DNA from: Bradyrhizobium sp. AZCC 1719
Lineage (GTDB): Bacteria > Pseudomonadota > Alphaproteobacteria > Rhizobiales > Xanthobacteraceae
Direction: 5' to 3'
Assembly (NCBI RefSeq): GCF_036924525.1
Contig: NZ_JAZHRU010000001.1
Location: 2,881,001 to 2,945,000 of the forward strand
DNA: 64,000 nt
Shown one piece after another: positions 62,939-64,000 of the stretch. Within the stretch, counting starts at the first letter, position 1, and every line of letters begins with the position of its first letter. Made by a program: the position numbers and the translations under genes. Below the pieces are notes generated by a model. That model worked only from the letters and a program-made list of their open reading frames with translations, was not told the DNA's origin and made no database searches.

Positions 62939-64000
62939 GTGGTAACTTATTCTGAATTCACCAAGGATTCCGACCTGTTCGTTCCCGATTCACGCCGGGC
63001 GTGGATTCGGCTTGCCGTGGCCGTGCTGATCGGCTCGCTCGGCAGCGTCGGCATGTGGTCGGTGGTGGTCGCACTTCCCGTGGTGCAGACGGAATTTGCC
63101 GCGAGCCGCGGCACCGCCTCGCTGGCATTTACGCTGGTGATGCTCGGCTTCGGTTCCGGCGGGGTGCTGACCGGCAAGATCACCGATCGCTACGGCATCG
63201 TCACCGCGATCGGGCTCGGCATCGGCATTCTCGGCCTCGGCTATGTCGTCGCGGGGATGTCGTCCTCGATCTGGCAATTCATCCTGGTGCATTTCGCGAT
63301 CGGGTTGTCCTCGTCGGCCACCTTCGGCCCGCTGATGGCGGAGGCCTCGCACTGGTTCGACCGCTATCGGGGGCTCGCGGTCGCGATTGCCGCTAGTGGC
63401 AATTACATCGGCGGCACGATCTGGCCGCCGCTGGTGAATTTCGGCATCGAGCAGCTCGGGTGGCGCACCAGTCATATCGCGATCGGCATCTTCACGGCGG
63501 TAGCGATGACGCTGGCGCTGATCGGCTTGCGGATGCTGATGGGGGCGGGAGGCCAGCGCGACCATGAGAATGCGCCGCCGCCGCGCGTCGATCTGCGCCT
63601 TTCCACCAATGCGCTGACCGCGATCCTGTCGCTCGCCGGGATCGCCTGCTGCGTGGCGATGTCGATGCCGCAGGTTCATATCGTCGCCTATTGTGGCGAT
63701 CTCGGCTATGGCGTGGCGCGCGGCGCCGAAATGCTGTCGCTGATGCTGGGCTTTGGCATCATCAGCCGGATCGGAAGTGGCTTTCTCGCCGACAAGATCG
63801 GCGGCATCCGCACGCTTTTGATCGGGTCGTTCGCGCAGGGCACGGCGCTGTTGTTCTACCTGTTCTTCGACAGCCTGACCTCACTCTATGTTATCTCGGC
63901 GATGTTCGGTCTGTTCCAGGGCGGCATCGTGCCGAGTTACGCGATCATCGTGCGCGAGGCGATGCCGGCCTCCGAAGCGGCGACCCGCGTCGGCATCGTG
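62939..64000 (+). CDS. MFS transporter (3' end outside the window)
   Basis: At least 354 residues with no stop before the window end. The first membrane helices (AWIRLAVAVLIGSLGSVGM), the loop GKITDRYGIVTA (the MFS G-x-x-x-D-R-x-G motif) and a later motif repeat in the second half (GSGFLADKIGGIRT) mark it as a major facilitator, near the OFA (oxalate/formate) or monocarboxylate group. The start is likely the GTG at 62939; no strong ribosome site is seen. It is divergent from the cupredoxin gene. Substrate unknown. Confidence 0.85.
   Translation, partial: MVTYSEFTKDSDLFVPDSRRAWIRLAVAVLIGSLGSVGMWSVVVALPVVQTEFAASRGTASLAFTLVMLGFGSGGVLTGKITDRYGIVTAIGLGIGILGLGYVVAGMSSSIWQFILVHFAIGLSSSATFGPLMAEASHWFDRYRGLAVAIAASGNYIGGTIWPPLVNFGIEQLGWRTSHIAIGIFTAVAMTLALIGLRMLMGAGGQRDHENAPPPRVDLRLSTNALTAILSLAGIACCVAMSMPQVHIVAYCGDLGYGVARGAEMLSLMLGFGIISRIGSGFLADKIGGIRTLLIGSFAQGTALLFYLFFDSLTSLYVISAMFGLFQGGIVPSYAIIVREAMPASEAATRVGIV

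Overview
The window looks like a chromosome segment from a Bradyrhizobium or close relative (Nitrobacteraceae, Alphaproteobacteria). The basis is a high-GC sequence with CtrA and ChpT, an alphaproteobacterial che operon, the ctrA/fliI/fliJ neighbourhood, an EipA (DUF1134) envelope protein, OpgC, PEP-CTERM traces, and long intergenic palindromes of the kind common in Bradyrhizobium. No database search was possible; family names come from motifs and recalled family patterns.

Layout. 0-9 kb is mixed metabolism: a patatin lipase with a GntP permease, an orphan branched-chain-type binding protein, a RibD-C reductase, a secreted hemerythrin, an alpha/beta hydrolase, an ArsR/SRPBCC pair with a perfect palindromic operator candidate, and a small membrane protein. 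9-15 kb holds a flavin monooxygenase, two tandem CYP153-like P450 paralogues and an isovaleryl-CoA-type dehydrogenase. 15-26 kb holds an epimerase, a DUF898/M48 membrane-protease pair, LysR, DUF2927, HD-domain and L,D-transpeptidase genes, then a same-strand run of a ThDP enzyme, a nuclease-fold-like protein and an M20 peptidase. 26-30 kb is accessory: tiny membrane proteins, a decayed PEP-CTERM tail, a secreted cysteine protein, a Phd/MazF-type toxin-antitoxin operon, and decayed DNA ending at the 3' end of a tRNA-Val gene.

30-53 kb is the conserved core: a coiled-coil membrane protein, EipA, a YHS protein, CysQ, then chpT-cheA-cheW-cheY-cheB-cheR. A DUF350/serine-rich/ATP-grasp triad and a cytochrome P460-cupredoxin fusion follow, then ctrA divergent from fliI-fliJ, an ECF sigma/anti-sigma pair and flhA. 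ChpT is the known phosphotransferase to CtrA, and CtrA controls flagellar genes in alphaproteobacteria. This segment therefore holds two members of the CckA-ChpT-CtrA relay, three of its likely flagellar outputs, and chemotaxis. CtrA-like boxes near fliI and flhA and clustered GANTC sites before ctrA fit this.

53-64 kb holds small secreted or membrane proteins typical of the lineage (including two sharing a Cys-Trp motif), OpgC, a GNAT protein between two long palindromes, a fragment of an ATP-dependent DNA ligase gene, a 2H-phosphoesterase-like protein, an AI-2E/PerM transporter, a cupredoxin and an MFS transporter cut by the window end.

No convincing unknown multi-gene system such as a defence island, CRISPR array or large biosynthetic cluster was found. 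The most interesting items are the DUF350/Ser-rich/ATP-grasp triad, the P460-cupredoxin gene between duplicated terminators, the palindromic ArsR operator, the tRNA-Val-adjacent decay zone with its toxin-antitoxin pair, and several unannotated tiny genes.
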